Assembly (NCBI GenBank): GCA_033961575.1
Contig: CM066737.1
Span: 101,646,709-101,710,708, forward strand
From: Aselliscus stoliczkanus
Lineage: Eukaryota; Chordata; Mammalia; Chiroptera; Hipposideridae
Reading direction: 5' to 3'
DNA length: 64,000 nt
Shown here: positions 21,657 through 32,624 of the stretch, piece by piece
How positions within the stretch are numbered: position 1 is the first letter of the stretch
Layout of the letters: each line of letters starts with the position of its first letter
Made by a program: the position numbers and the translations under genes
The notes under the pieces: model-generated
Seen by the model: only the letters and a program-made list of their open reading frames with translations
What the model was told of the DNA's origin: nothing
Databases searched by the model: none

Positions 21657-22019
21657 GCGTGCACATATGAACACACACACATAAACACTGATTATATTTT
21701 CAAGCTAAACAATAAGTATTTAGAAGTGATAAGATTTTTTTCACTTTCTTACTTTTATGACAACATCTGTTGATCCACTCCTATCATTTTCTGTAAGGAG
21801 CATATGCTGCGGATTACAAAAGCAATGGTGATGTGGATGGCAGAGGTATTGTATAATTTATCTAGGTAAGAATGCTATACATTATTTTCTTAGTATATTT
21901 TTAAATATATTTACATATATTTATCCTAAAGGAACATAATAAAGTAATGGTTGAACATATACTTCAACAGTTTAATCAACTTTATAATGGAAAGCAAACA
22001 AACAGATTATAAAGACCCT

Positions 22020-22500
22020 ATATCAGTCAGAGTTTGGCCAGGAAATCAGAAACCACTTTAGGTATTCCAAGAAGAAAAAGATTTAATTCAGAAAATTAAA
22101 TACTTACAAAACCATTGAAAAAGCTCAGGAAATGAAGGTCAGGAAAGCCTGCCCCTAGCTTTTAAGAAACCAGGAAGTTGCAGGAATTCTAGAAAGCTGC
22201 CATTAATGGTGTCAGCTACCTGCCTTGCTGAAATGGGTAATTTACAAGAGAATGCCTAGAAGCTGCTGAAAAACCTTACATCTATTGTGTGATGAAGTCC
22301 ACACACATTCTTGTTGCTGTTATAAAGGGTCTGCTTTTCTTCTGCTATAAGGACCTTGCAAAGAGGCCTCTCAACAGAGGACTCTATCTTGAAAACTGGC
22401 TGGCCAGGGGGTTCTAGGAGACACAGCGCCTAGGCCTCCAGCCCCTTAGTAGAGAGATCATATAAAGAAATGGGGATGGATACTTGTCAAAATAAAACCA
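22020..22500. mobile_element. Probable ancient LTR-type repeat
   Basis: TATCAGTCAGAGTTTGGCCA, then AGAAAAAGATTTAATTCAGA and GAGACACAGCGCCTAGGCCT, resemble old mammalian LTR sequence; 39850-40240 begins similarly (TATCTTAGTTTGGGTTCCTC). Family and orientation unresolved. Confidence 0.35.
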
Positions 22501-23380
22501 TCCAGCACAGACACCCAACTCCTCTTAACCTTGCAGCAGCCAGTTTTCTTAAGATTGGGACCCCATATAGTATTATACCTATATATTATAACAAAATGCA
22601 ATCAACCTATAGATACCAGTTTTGTGTTCTTTTTTCTAACTTGTATTGATGTATCCATATAACTATCAAACTTATAAATTGATAATTTTCATGGCAATTG
22701 TATATTTCTTTTATTTAATATTTAAGCACCCTTGAGCTCTTATGCAACTGGATTTCTAATATTATTTCCTGTTATAAAAAGTTACTTTATACAAATAGCT
22801 AGTTTTTCCTTTTTGAGTTAATATTTTAAGTGTTATTCCCCAAATGAATTAATGAATCAAAATGCATAATTAGTTCCTTAAAAGATATTGTCTTGTTAAA
22901 ACTAGTGTAGAATAGTAAGTTGTACTAATAAACATTATGCAGTGCAATCTTACACCATATGGCATTAATCAGTCTGTTACTAGCTTTTGTTTTTTCTCTG
23001 GGTATATAAGGGATTAAAAAGTAAAGCTTCACACTAATACATCTGGCTTTAGAACAATTTAAGTCACAAAGAGATATATATATATTTTTGCTTTCTCACC
23101 ATTCTTCCCCGAGTCTTCCAATCTCACTCAAAATTTTTGGCTAGTCCCCCCCAAAATGTCCACCTTCCAAACTTTTGATTACTCCTGTCCTTCCATAATT
23201 TATCCAGTGTAGCCCTACGTTGAACCTTTATCATGGAGTGGGAAGGGTATCTGGACAGTATAGGCCACATCTCAGGGGTCCTGAGAGGCCCTGGGAGGCA
23301 GCCTAAACTCCAACATTGCTGTTTGCCTGAACCTGGGCCAGCACTCTGTGCTCCAGGTCTTCTGGAGAGAATGATTAGGC
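22501..23380. other. Unassigned AT-rich stretch
   Basis: No gene. 22560-23090 is very AT-rich and may contain decayed L1. The frames at 23124-23712 extend into SINE copy F. Confidence 0.4.
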
Positions 23381-23400
23381 CACCACCACATCTCAACTTC

Positions 23401-23846
23401 TTTTTTTTTTTAAAAAGATTTTATTGGGGAATTGGGGTAGGGGAACAGTGTTGGGGAATTGGGGAAGGGGAACAGACAAGTTGCTCTCCTTTGGTTCTTC
23501 AGTCTAGTTGTGGAGGGCGTAGCTTCACTGCCCATGTTGGTATCGTCATTGCGCTCTTTCCGGTGAGGCAGTCGCTCACCAGTCATTGGACGGCTGCTCA
23601 CAGCAGCTCATGCCGGCTGCCGGCCTCTCATGGTAGCTCATGGCAGCACACTGCAGCCCCACTGCAGCCTACGCTGTTGCTGATGACTCACGGCAGCCCA
23701 GCTCCAGGTTGAGCTGCTGTTCACCATCTTAGCTGTAGAGGGCTCAGTGTCACTGGCCCTCATGTGGGATCCAAACTGGCGGCCCTGCTGCTCAGAGCTC
23801 ATGCTCCCAAGCCAACTCTTAACCAACTGAGCCACTCGTCTGGCCC
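23401..23846 (-). mobile_element. Long tRNA-derived SINE (VES-like), copy F
   Basis: Reverse orientation: T-run, AAAGATTTTATTGGGGAATT tail, GGGGAACAGACAAGTTGCTC, hairpin GTGTCACTGGCCC and GCCACTCGTCTGGCCC head. A perfect 15-bp target duplication CCACATCTCAACTTC lies at 23386-23400 and 23847-23861. Open frames reported across it are not genes. Confidence 0.95.
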
Positions 23847-23939
23847 CCACATCTCAACTTCTACATGGAGCTCTCTCCTTCAACTCTTGCCATCTTCAAC
23901 CACTCCCCTTGACTGCCCTCTCCAAGCCCCTCAGAAAGT

Positions 23940-24060
23940 CAAGACTGTGGCCATGATTTGAAGCTATGCTCAAAGGCCACCTCCTCTAAGAGATTTCTCT
24001 AATTTCCCAAATAAAAGGGATATCACTGTAGAACTGCCATGACACTTCATCTGTACTGGC
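23940..24060 (+). mobile_element. LINE L2 fragment
   Basis: TGCTCAAAGGCCACCTCCTC, then TAAGAGATTTCTCTAATTTC, match the L2 3' region. It is continued by 24800-24945 after an L1-like insertion. Confidence 0.65.
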
Positions 24061-24064
24061 TTTT

Positions 24065-24520
24065 CCATAACTTTAATTTTTTTTCTCATTTGTGAAGTGA
24101 TCCATACTCATTACAGAAAAGTTGAGAACTATGGAAAAAAATAAAGAAAAAAATTACTCAGTTCCACAACACAAAGAGATAATCATTGTTAACATTTCCC
24201 TGTATTATCCCTTTAGCTTTTTTGATGATTTTTAAAAACATAATTGAGAGCATACCATGGGTACAGGGTTTTTTTTACTTAACATTTTATCATGAGCCTA
24301 TTTTCATGTTGTTAATTTTTTGATGTCTCATTTTACCAGGAACGTAAATTCTATTGTGCAGATGTACTTTAATTGACTAATTCTCAGTTCAATATTAGGG
24401 TTGTTTGCAGCTTTATACTATTATACATAATGCTGTGATAAATACCCTTAATAATGAATCTTTGTTTATATGTCCATTTCCTTATGAAAGGTTTCTGGAA
24501 GTGGGAGTATTGTAGTGAAT
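24065..24520 (-). mobile_element. L1-derived fragment, antisense
   Basis: TTTTTTACTTAACATTTTAT, then ACATAATGCTGTGATAAATA and GGTTTCTGGAAGTGGGAGTA, follow an antisense L1M-type 3' region. It lies between two collinear L2 pieces. Confidence 0.55.
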
Positions 24521-24799
24521 GAAACAATGCTTTTATTTAAGAATTAGACAAAATTAAAGATCCTCTCCCAAGAATAAAGCAATCAAACATAGAACTATAC
24601 TTTTGCATACACTTTAAGGATATTCATCTGAAGCTCACATGTGGATTTCCTAGGGGTTCAAGGATCTCTAGGTTAAATGTATTTGAATTACTAGATCAAG
24701 AGATATGAAAAATTTAAGGATATTCATAAGTATTCCTAAATTTTTTCCAGAAACATCTATCTGTCTCATTTTTATGGTACAGATATTTCTTTCTACCTT

Positions 24800-24945
24800 T
24801 ACCATTGTTATCTATGTCTTATCACCCGTATTAGACTGTAAGCCCCCTGAAGGAAGGGTCATGTCTGATTTGTCTCTGAATTTTCCATAGGACCGAGAAA
24901 CATGCCTAACCCACAACAGATGCTCAGTAAAGGGTCATTGAATCA
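24800..24945 (+). mobile_element. LINE L2, 3' end
   Basis: TTAGACTGTAAGCCCCCTGA, AGGAAGGGTCATGTCTGATT and ATGCTCAGTAAAGGGTCATT are the sense L2 3' terminus. Confidence 0.8.
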
Positions 24946-25382
24946 ATAACTCAATTTGAAAGTCAGCAAGTCCAAGGAAAAGTTTCAAGTTTGATCAACT
25001 GGAAAGTGATTAAGGGTATGCTTTATATCAATGATAAATCATACCAAGAAATGGTCACTGGAGCCCTCACCAGGCCTACTAGGCAGGGTGGAGCATGCCA
25101 CTTTGGATAGTTAAAGGAACAATGCTGCAAATAGATCTTCAGATTTTAATGTGAGTGACAAATGTTCCATTTTCTGCAGTCTGGAGGGTGGCTATTGCCT
25201 GTCTCTTCCATACTGAAGACTCTTTGGACCAGCAACTGGCCATCAATAAGTTGCTGGGGAAGTATTGCTAAGAACCATAATGACCTACTAACTCTGATTA
25301 AAATTATACGTAAGTTGAGTTACCAACCTTCAGTTAACTCCTTGCATAATGCACATTTTCCAAGCAATGTAGAAGGAAACAG
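24946..25382. other. Unassigned non-coding stretch
   Basis: No gene; the 25162-25458 frame gives no recognisable peptide. Confidence 0.4.
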
Positions 25383-25560
25383 ATATCTTGTGGCAGACAT
25401 ATGTAGTGACCTATCCAACAGCCACCCCCCCTTCTCTGTGAGAAGAGACTCACTCTAATTTAATTTGGGTTGGCAATGTGCCCAGGTTTAAAGGGTGACT
25501 ATGATAAATGAGGAACCAATTGAGACAATTCCATTCCCCCTTTCCAGGTAGACTTACCTC
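25383..25560 (+). mobile_element. Ancient LTR-type repeat fragment
   Basis: GTGGCAGACATATGTAGTGA, CCTATCCAACAGCCAC and GAGGAACCAATTGAGACAAT match the family also seen at 13425-13955. Confidence 0.45.
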
Positions 25561-26364
25561 ACATAACTATTGTTCAGTTAACGACTTTTTGTCATAATGG
25601 CTCTTGAAAAGTTGTACCACTTTTTGAACAATGACTGCCTTTTTCCCAATATATTGACTTTTTCACCCCCAAAACACACTAAACAAATAAGAAATGATAT
25701 GACATCATTTCAGTTTCAGGCTAAGTCACGCTCACCAATTTTACTCGACATACATTTACTAGTCAGAGCATATCATATGGAACAAATTTGAATTGAGCAT
25801 CATGTTTGAATGAGCCCAGAATGTTCTGCTTTGCATATGGATACCAAGTGAGATGGATGAAGAGGTATCACCTACATCTTTGTCTTTTGTGCATGTACAA
25901 TTTCATGTTTCAAAGCACTGTCATGTTTATCTTTTAGTTTGCCCTAAAGGTGATATCTAGACTATATCTTTATATTTAAGTGCCATTAGAATACAAAATA
26001 ACCATGAACCCCCCTCTCCACATTTGGAAAGCTGGTGAAACAAATGGTGTTGACAAAACAATTTATCTTCTAAATAATGACTCCCGTCATTCTCTTTTCC
26101 ACCATCCCTATCCCGTCTACCTTTTCTATATTACATTTTATGTACAAATGACTTATTTACTTTCCCTTTCAAATTGTTCTAAATTTCTTATATAAATTTG
26201 TTTAATTGTTCACCTGACACATTTTCTTATCTGTGGAAATTATTTGGGTATCTTCAATTAGGACAGAACATCTTGTAATTTTTCCATTTAAAATGAATGG
26301 AATTTAGAAAAAAAACAGCTTTATACATAGTGACAGGGCTTTCAAGAATGAACTAAGTCATTCA
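25561..26364. other. Unassigned AT-rich stretch
   Basis: No gene or named repeat; frames at 25597-25791 and 25980-26195 look incidental. Confidence 0.4.
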
Positions 26365-26760
26365 GTGTGAGACTGGCCTACTTACTTCTCAGCCCACCTT
26401 GTAGCTAGGGATAGAGATGAGAGGCAGCTCTGGCCAAAGACAAGTAAAGTCTCCTGGGGGACTCGTAGGAAAGATTCTTCTCCCCATTACAAGAACACGT
26501 TTCTCCCTTCCCCCTCTTCCTACCCTGAATTTTAAGGTATTTTAAAGACTGTTTTGCATAGAGCTATGGCAGCCTTCACATGAACTTGAGGGGGGAAATG
26601 ACAAGAGAACCTCACAATGCCAATCTGGTGCCCTGATATGGTGGAGCTGCTGAAACAATCCCAGAACTTCTGTCCTTGGTTTTCTTGTTAGGGAAAGTTA
26701 GTATGTAAAACAGTGTTAGTTATGATTTCTAATACATGCAACCAAAACATTCCTTAATGA
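26365..26760 (+). mobile_element. Ancient LTR-type repeat
   Basis: GTAGCTAGGGATAGAGATGA, GGCAGCTCTGGCCAAAGACA and a distal GTTAGTTATGATTTCTAATA segment resemble the 13425-13955 family. Weak assignment. Confidence 0.4.
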
Positions 26761-27559
26761 CACCATACTCAACCCTTAGTCATTAAAAGGCAGATTAAAT
26801 AAATAGTAACGATATGTTTGCCTTTGTATGGTGATCTTCAGTGTCTAAGCGCTCTCACATTCTGATGGGAGGCTGCCTTTTACCCTGATCATCTCTTGGC
26901 TCTAAGCTCCCATTCCCACAGGTCTCAGTACCCTCCTGATTATCATTCCTCTCATTGCTGTTCTTCAATCTCTGCTCTGGCCTAACTTGCAGGTAGAACT
27001 CATCTCTCTTCTCTTGGGTTCCATAGAGAACTATTCACCAGAGATGTTTGTGTGTGAAGCCAACTTTACTTAAGATTTGAATTTATAACACAATAAGACC
27101 AAACAACTGAAATTTACCATTAAACATCTTTATCTTTATAAAATATTTAGGCCACCATTCCATGTTGGTTAGCCATGCTTCTCATCTTCTAAAAGTCCTT
27201 GCTTACCCAGTTTGGGGATCATTATCAGGGTCCCCCTGAAATCTATTCTCATTCCTCTCACAATATTATGCAAGGTCTTTTACCTCTTTGCATCTCTGCC
27301 TAGTTGGGCAGCCACTTCTGCATCTCATTGTTCTATATTTTGTTACAAAATGGACCAAATACTCCACTGGCAGAGGCTTTGAAATATCCACCCTTGCCTT
27401 CTCCCTCACTCCACACTCCCTCTGATGAGAGGGACCAGAAATTTAGTTCTTCATTGCTACAAATTATGCCACCACTTTAGAAGGCAGACCAGGTTGATCA
27501 GTTTGGGTTTTAAATAACAATTTTTTCTCAGTTTCAAAATATTAGGGTTGCGAAGGACA
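26761..27559. other. Unassigned non-coding stretch
   Basis: No gene or repeat that I can name. Confidence 0.4.
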
Positions 27560-27715
27560 TTGTAATAGTGTGTTGGAAAGAGCATAGAACTGGAACTTGG
27601 AAGACCTAGATTTCAATCTAACTGAGCTCCACCATTTACAAGCATCTCAGGATCCCAATGTCCTCATTTGTTAAAACATGGCAGAGAGATTCACTAAAGA
27701 ATATCTGTGGTCCCA
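27560..27715 (+). mobile_element. MIR
   Basis: TTGGAAAGAGCATAGAACTG, AAGACCTAGATTTCAATCTA and CAATGTCCTCATTTGTTAAA follow the sense MIR pattern. Confidence 0.65.
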
Positions 27716-27984
27716 TCCAGCTCTAGCAGATTCTAGATGAGGAATCTGGAGCCTTAAAAGACAGATGGCATAATATTTAACTTACCACAAGTGATCAGCC
27801 TCTTTTCTATTTTTGCTTCTGGACCTTGATTTATCAAGGTTAATCATATATTTGACAGTTTGTTCAGATGCTCTATTTCCTTTCCTTGTTTCTGAAGTTA
27901 TATTGATCTTAAAACCAATACTGCAGGAAGAAGGAGGAAATGAAAGGTTATGAAACACAAACAAATATACTTACCCATGTGGGG

Positions 27985-28215
27985 GGAAAAATGTGTGTTC
28001 AGAGATATTCATTGTGGCTTTGTTTGTAATAGCAACAGTGGACACAATTTAAATGCCCATCACTAGAACACTGGAGTACCAAATTAGGCCCTATTCCTGA
28101 TATGCAACACTGGGCAACCATTCAAAAGAATGAGGCAGATCTTTATGTACTGATATGAAAAATGCTCCAAGGTAGACAGGTAGATAGACAGGCATCTATG
28201 TATCTGTATACATAC
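27985..28215 (+). mobile_element. L1 3' region, part 1
   Basis: AGATATTCATTGTGGCTTTG, then TAATAGCAACAGTGGACACA, AAATGCCCATCACTAGAACA and GGGCAACCATTCAAAAGAAT are L1M-type ORF2 end/3' UTR. Split by a small DNA transposon and CA repeats. Confidence 0.8.
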
Positions 28216-28372
28216 ACAGTAAAACCTTGGATTGTGAGTGACGGCTTGAGAGTGTTCCACAAGACAAGCAAACATTTCTAATGCATTTTAACGTGGTAAA
28301 TGAGCGATGTCTTGCAATACAAGTAGTTTGTTTCCGGAATGAATTATGCTCACAAACCAAGGTGTTACTATA
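28216..28372. mobile_element. Small DNA transposon (MITE) with terminal inverted repeats
   Basis: Left end CAGTAAAACCTTGGATTGTG and right end (reverse complement) TAGTAACACCTTGGTTTGTG match at most positions, and the element is about 157 bp. It sits inside an L1 fragment. Likely a Tc1/mariner- or pogo-derived MITE; family not named. Confidence 0.65.
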
Positions 28373-28385
28373 CATATATACATAC

Positions 28386-28422
28386 CAACACACACACATA
28401 CATACACATGCACGCACACACA
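28386..28422 (+). repeat. CA-rich microsatellite
   Basis: Imperfect CACACATACATACACATGCA-type tract. Confidence 0.8.
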
Positions 28423-28474
28423 GAGTGTCATGGTGTTCAATAATGTGTGTATTATGCTGCTATTGATGGAAAAA

Positions 28475-28695
28475 ATCATATATGTATTTCCTTGACTGTA
28501 TATAGAGTATCCCTGGAAAGACAGACAAAAAGACGATAACAGTGGTTGCCTTCTGGGGTGGGAAATAAGGACCTGGCAGATAAAGATAGGAGGGAAACTT
28601 ATGCTTTATTGTTTACTCTTTTGTATCTTTTGAATTTTGTACTCTGGGTATGCATTGTCTGTTAAAGTACACGTTAAATTAATTTTTTAAAGATT
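28475..28695 (+). mobile_element. L1 3' region, part 2
   Basis: AACAGTGGTTGCCTTCTGGG, CTTATGCTTTATTGTTTACT and TTTTGAATTTTGTACTCTGG are the L1M 3' UTR continuing from 27985-28215. Confidence 0.8.
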
Positions 28696-28940
28696 AAAAA
28701 ACTCATCAAAAAGTCTTTTAAAGAGAACTACAGAGTAAATGAGTTGTGGGCATTATTGGTGATTTCAATTGTCCATACTCTTCCTACCCTAAACTGATAG
28801 TCTCCATGTCCTACCTAGGCCTAGAGGAGATTTGTGACCTACAGTTGTCATGATGAGCAATGTCCTGTTTTGTAACCCTCCTGAAGGTGGCCCTCCCACA
28901 GTCACTCACCAGACCTTGGGTACTAACTTTTGAGCTCATT
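28696..28940. other. Unassigned non-coding stretch
   Basis: Short interval between L1 and SINE copy G; possible LTR fragment at 28800-28940. Confidence 0.35.
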
Positions 28941-28957
28941 AGAAAAGAGTCTGTGTC

Positions 28958-29413
28958 AGGCCAACCAAGTGGCGCATTGGTTAAGAGCTGGCTTGGGATG
29001 CCAGCAGCCCCGGTTCAGATCCCACATATGAGGGCCAGTGACACTGCCCTCTACAGTTAACAACAGCTCCACTTGGAGCTGGGCTGTGCGAGCCCCAGCA
29101 ACGGTGTGGGCTGCAGCCTCTGCTGCAGTGGGCTGCCATAGGCTGCAGTGAGTGGCCGGCAGCCAGAGTGAGCGGCTGGCAGTCAGCGTGAGCTGCCAAT
29201 AGCTGCCGTGAGCAACCATCCAGAGGCAGGCGACCAATCTGCCTCATCCGGGAAGAGCGCAATGACAAAACCAACATGGGCCAGTGGAAGCAACGTCCTC
29301 CGCAAACTAGATTCAGGAACAAAAAGACAGCAACTTGTCTGTTCTCCTTCCCCGATTCCCCAACGCTGTTCCCCTCCGTCAATTCCCCAATAAAATCTTT
29401 AAAAAAAAAGAAA
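28958..29413 (+). mobile_element. Long tRNA-derived SINE (VES-like), copy G
   Basis: Head GGCCAACCAAGTGGCGCATT, hairpin GAGGGCCAGTGACACTGCCC, then CAATAAAATCTTTAAAAA tail. A 17-bp target duplication with one mismatch (AGAAAAGAGTCTGTGTC) flanks it at 28941-28957 and 29414-29430. A 236-codon minus-strand frame (28981-29691) crosses it and the neighbouring LTR; it is an artefact. Confidence 0.95.
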
Positions 29414-29469
29414 AGAAAAGAGCCTGTGTCCCCCACCTTGGGACCAGCAGCCATATGGGCAGCTAGTGC

Positions 29470-30119
29470 TGTATCTAGCTTCCTCGAGAGGACCGGCGGG
29501 GACTCAAAAAAAGAAATAAAGAGCAAGAGACAGGGATAGTTTAAAAAGCAATGTGAGCCAGGCAAGTCTGTCTGATGGACAGGAGCCCTGAATCTGGTCA
29601 GCTTGCAGCTTTTATTGTAGTACAAACAGGGAAGGGGCTTTGTTCTTTCCAAGGTCTGTAAATCACATGCGTCATCCAAGAATTTAGCCAAATCTCCCTA
29701 TGCCTCACAGACTCCCTCAGCCGAAAGAGCCTTTGTTCAATGAGACCTTGCCTCCTACGGGAACAGATAATGGTTCACTATGAGACTTAGAGGCATGAAT
29801 GCAAGGAGGACTGCTGTTATCTTCTAAGGAAGATTTCTCTCTTCTTTGGCAGGCTGTTAGCCTGCAGATAAGGGTTCACAGGCCCTTAGGCCCCACATGC
29901 TTCACCTCCTTGATTCCTCCCAGGGTACCCAAGGACAGTGCCTGTCTTAGGCCGCCCTAATGTGCATATTTAGGGCCTTTGCCAGTCATTGGCTGACCCG
30001 CCCCCTCTCTTAGGGTCCCATGGGGTTATGCCATAAACATAGTGAATATCCTGTCCCCATGAGGCCCTGCCCTTATGGGCGAATGCAGGGAGGCAAACAG
30101 CGAGGCTGCTGTGAGGCCA
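29470..30119 (-). mobile_element. Solo LTR of an endogenous retrovirus
   Basis: A 650-bp minus-strand LTR. It begins TGGCC and ends GATACA, bounded by TG...CA. Six-base flanks TAGTGC (29464-29469) and CAGTGC (30120-30125) differ at one base and look like the target duplication. On the minus strand there is a CTAAATATG TATA-like string (about 29974-29966), an AATAAA signal and a U5-like tail with GAGTCCCCGCCGGTCCTC. No gag, pol or env sequence adjoins either side. Six-base duplications are typical of betaretrovirus-like ERVs, but the class is not proven. Confidence 0.8.
29611..29616 (-). terminator. LTR polyadenylation signal
   Basis: AATAAA on the minus strand (AATAAAAGCTGCAAGCTG context), about 140 bp before the LTR 3' border, as expected for the R/U5 region. 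Confidence 0.7.
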
Positions 30120-30179
30120 CAGTGCTGGACATCTCTGACTTTTCCTGGCCTAAGTGTAAGCCTTGGATCTATGCATAAA

Positions 30180-30350
30180 AGGGCATGGGTATGGAAGTCA
30201 GGCAGACCTGGATTGAATTACCAGAAGCACCTCTTAATAGTCACATGTCACTGATGTCCCCGAAGCCTCTAGCTCCTTATCTATATGATGAAGTGATGGC
30301 AACTTCTTCACAATATTGTTGTGAGACATTCATGACATTAGCAATGTGCA
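30180..30350 (+). mobile_element. MIR
   Basis: GAAGTCAGGCAGACCTGGAT, then TCCTTATCTATATGATGAAG, match sense MIR. Confidence 0.7.
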
Positions 30351-30483
30351 TCATTGGGGCTGAATGAGCACTCATCCCTCTTCTCCCTGTCTTTCCACTT
30401 GCTTCACTGTCACCCATTCATCATCATGCTCCTCGGTGTTCAGTGGTACCCAAGTTGATGTTCCTTGGACAGTTTTTCTAGAA

Positions 30484-30691
30484 CAGTGGTTTTCAACTGG
30501 AAGCAAAGTTGAAGATATCCCTGGGGGACATCTGGAAGTGTCTGGAGACATTTAGTCACAACTGGAGAAGAGAGTGCTACTGGCACCTAGTGAATAGAGA
30601 CAAGGGATGCTGCTCAACATCCTTCAATGTAGAAAACAACAAAGAGTTATCCAGTCCCAAGTGCCAGCAGTGCTAAGGTTGAGAAACCCTG
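30484..30691 (+). mobile_element. MER20-type hAT-Charlie MITE
   Basis: CAGTGGTTTTCAACTGG at the left, GGACATCTGGAAGTGTCTGG, GCTACTGGCACCTAGTGAAT and AAGGTTGAGAAACCCTG at the right: the full MER20 pattern with inverted ends. MER20 copies have been linked to uterine regulation in other mammals; nothing here shows that this copy is active. Confidence 0.9.
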
Positions 30692-30949
30692 TTTTAGAGG
30701 TTTGTATAAAGCTCCAGGTGCTTGTTTGTACAAGTTGGCAGCATACTGCATTTAAGAAAAGAATTTTATTTTAGAGCAGCCCAGAACTACATTCAATACA
30801 TCATTCCAGCAGTTTTCACCATTGCTGTTTTCCAGAAAATGAGCCTCTCTTTAAGCAAAGGAGAAGGGAAAGTGGGGGAAATAATTGCTACATCTTTTAT
30901 TCCAGGAACTTGAGAAATTTGCCTATGCCCTTTAAGACTATAAACTGAG

Positions 30950-31090
30950 GTAGCTTTTATCACTTACCTATTGCAGCATAGCAAATCACCCAAAATGTAG
31001 TGACTTATAACAACAACCAATATTTTGTTACCTTCTGCTCAACAGTTCTCCTCTGGTCTGGGCCAGGCTCAGCTGATCTCATTTAGCTCA
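30950..31090 (-). mobile_element. MaLR (MLT1-type) LTR 3' end, antisense
   Basis: CACTTACCTATTGCAGCATA, then GCAAATCACCCAAAATGTAG, GACTTATAACAACAACC and CTGGGCCAGGCTCAGCTGAT are the reverse complement of an MLT1-type 3' end. It directly abuts a sense copy. Confidence 0.7.
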
Positions 31091-31210
31091 GACCAGTAAA
31101 ACCACCCAGCTGGGCCCAGTCCAAATTGCTGACCTGTGAAATCATGGGTTGTTGTTTTAACTGCTAAGTTTTGAAGTTGTTTGTTATACAGCAAAAGCTA
31201 ACAGACACAA
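31091..31210 (+). mobile_element. MaLR (MLT1-type) LTR 3' end, sense
   Basis: GTTGTTGTTTTAACTGCTAA, then TTGTTTGTTATACAGCAAAA and GCTAACAGACACA end a sense-oriented MLT1-type LTR. With 30950-31090 it makes an inverted repeat with both 3' ends facing outward. Confidence 0.7.
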
Positions 31211-31834
31211 TGAGCATGTGGGGCTTTTTATTTGGGTTTGGGGCTCCTGGCAATAGTGCTGCTATGAACATTTTTGTACACAATTTGTCCACATGTGCAT
31301 GCGGTTTGGTTGAGTATAGGAGTGAAAATGCTGGTCTATATGCTTCATTCTTAAAGTACCAAATTATTCACACACACAAACACAGAGCTTCGTTTTCTTT
31401 TCATAACTTCTCTTTGTTGCCTTTAGTTACAGCAACTGCTCTGGGCCCGTTTTTCAAAAAGAAAACACAATTGGCAGGAAGCTGGTTCATGGTGATTTCT
31501 CATAGCCAGGCTGGAAACCCAAACTTGTGGTGCCCCTTCTGCCATCTCTCCCACAGTGAAAACATCTTCTTCCATTAAAAACATACTTTTCATTTTTGTC
31601 TATGCAAAGAACTGTTCCCAAACATTTTTACACATAAGAAGGAAATGACCAAGAGCGCACAATAGCTAAACAATCTCTCAGGCATGTGAAAATATAAGAG
31701 CTATTGTGGTTTTCAAAAAGCCACCTATTCACTTCCATGAATAGGACGGAAGTTTTGTTGGATTATGAATCAGCACCTGGAGGCAGTACATGGGTAGGAT
31801 ACTGCTAATTCCTGTGGGTAAGCTGACTATGGCA
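31211..31834. other. Unassigned non-coding stretch
   Basis: No gene; the 31171-31578 frame (135 codons) starts in the LTR and encodes nothing recognisable. Confidence 0.4.
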
Positions 31835-31975
31835 GGAAGAAGTGTATGGGTTGCTCATCAATCAACAAATATTTACTATAAATATGTAGTATTGTAAATA
31901 TGTAATCAATTAACAAATATTTATTAAGCACCAATTGTATAAAGTGTTGCATTTCTTGTAATTCCTTCAGACCTT
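31835..31975 (-). mobile_element. LINE L2 3' end, diverged
   Basis: TCAACAAATATTTACTATAA and AACAAATATTTATTAAGCAC, then ATTTCTTGTAATTCCTTCAG, resemble the antisense L2 3' terminus. Confidence 0.5.
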
Positions 31976-32299
31976 GAGGAAGAAGAGAAAAGGGCTGTGA
32001 GTTTGGCCTGGGGTTACAGGTATCAGGTGATTGAGCCCCCAAAGCAGAAACTGGTCCCACCCAGTTCAGGTTCCTGTGATTTAGCCTTGGTTAAGTTATT
32101 GTCTGTTAGTGTGACTCAGTTTTCTTCATCTCAAAAAATGAGAAAAGATACATGAGCTAAGGCAGCTCTACACTTTTGAGGAATTTATTGGATAATGTCA
32201 TTAAATCTGATAGACAGTTTCCTGTGCTCCTCTGAATTGATTTCATAAACACTTTAGCCACTGTGGACCACTCACTACTTTGACAAATCTTCATTTCCC
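31976..32299. other. Unassigned non-coding stretch
   Basis: Nothing recognisable. Confidence 0.4.
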
Positions 32300-32455
32300 T
32301 TGGCTTCAATGAAACAACACCCTCCTGGTTTTCTTCCTACTTTTCTGGGCTCTCTGTATCCTGGGTAGCTTTTTCCTCCTATACCAAACTATTAGATTTG
32401 GGAGCTACTCAATCCTTGGCCCTTGACCATCTCCCCTTTCCTCTCTCCCTAAAAA
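32300..32455 (+). mobile_element. LINE L2, segment 1 of a nested copy
   Basis: CACCCTCCTGGTTTTCTTCC, then TCAATCCTTGGCCCTTGACC, match L2 ORF2. The same element resumes at 32625, 33480 and 34521. Confidence 0.75.
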
Positions 32456-32459
32456 AAAC

Positions 32460-32614
32460 AATGGGGGATCAAACATATGGTGATGGAAAGAGAACTGACT
32501 GTGGGTGGTGAACATGCAATGTGACATATAGATGATGTATTACAGAAGTGTACACCTGAAATCCATGTAACTTTGCTAACAATTGTCACCCCCGATAAAC
32601 TTTAATTAAAACAA
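32460..32614 (+). mobile_element. L1 3' UTR end inserted in L2
   Basis: GTGGGTGGTGAACATGCAAT, then TACACCTGAAATCCATGTAA and CACCCCCGATAAACTTTAAT, are the 3' end of a laurasiatherian-type L1, severely 5'-truncated. Confidence 0.8.
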
Positions 32615-32624
32615 AATACCATCC

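Larger units (their letters stand above)
21201..22019. other. Unassigned AT-rich stretch with simple repeats
   Basis: Contains a TA/CA-rich tract at 21399-21460 and a (CA)9 tract at 21639-21656. No gene; frames at 21182-21577 on both strands cross the simple repeats. Confidence 0.45.

Noticed and set aside
21399..28422. CRISPR-like or satellite array
   Set aside because: The repeated strings are dinucleotide microsatellites without spaced direct repeats.
28981..29691. 236-codon minus-strand open frame, the longest in the window
   Set aside because: It runs through the antisense of SINE copy G and into the ERV LTR, so it is a composition artefact of young repeats and shows no domain.
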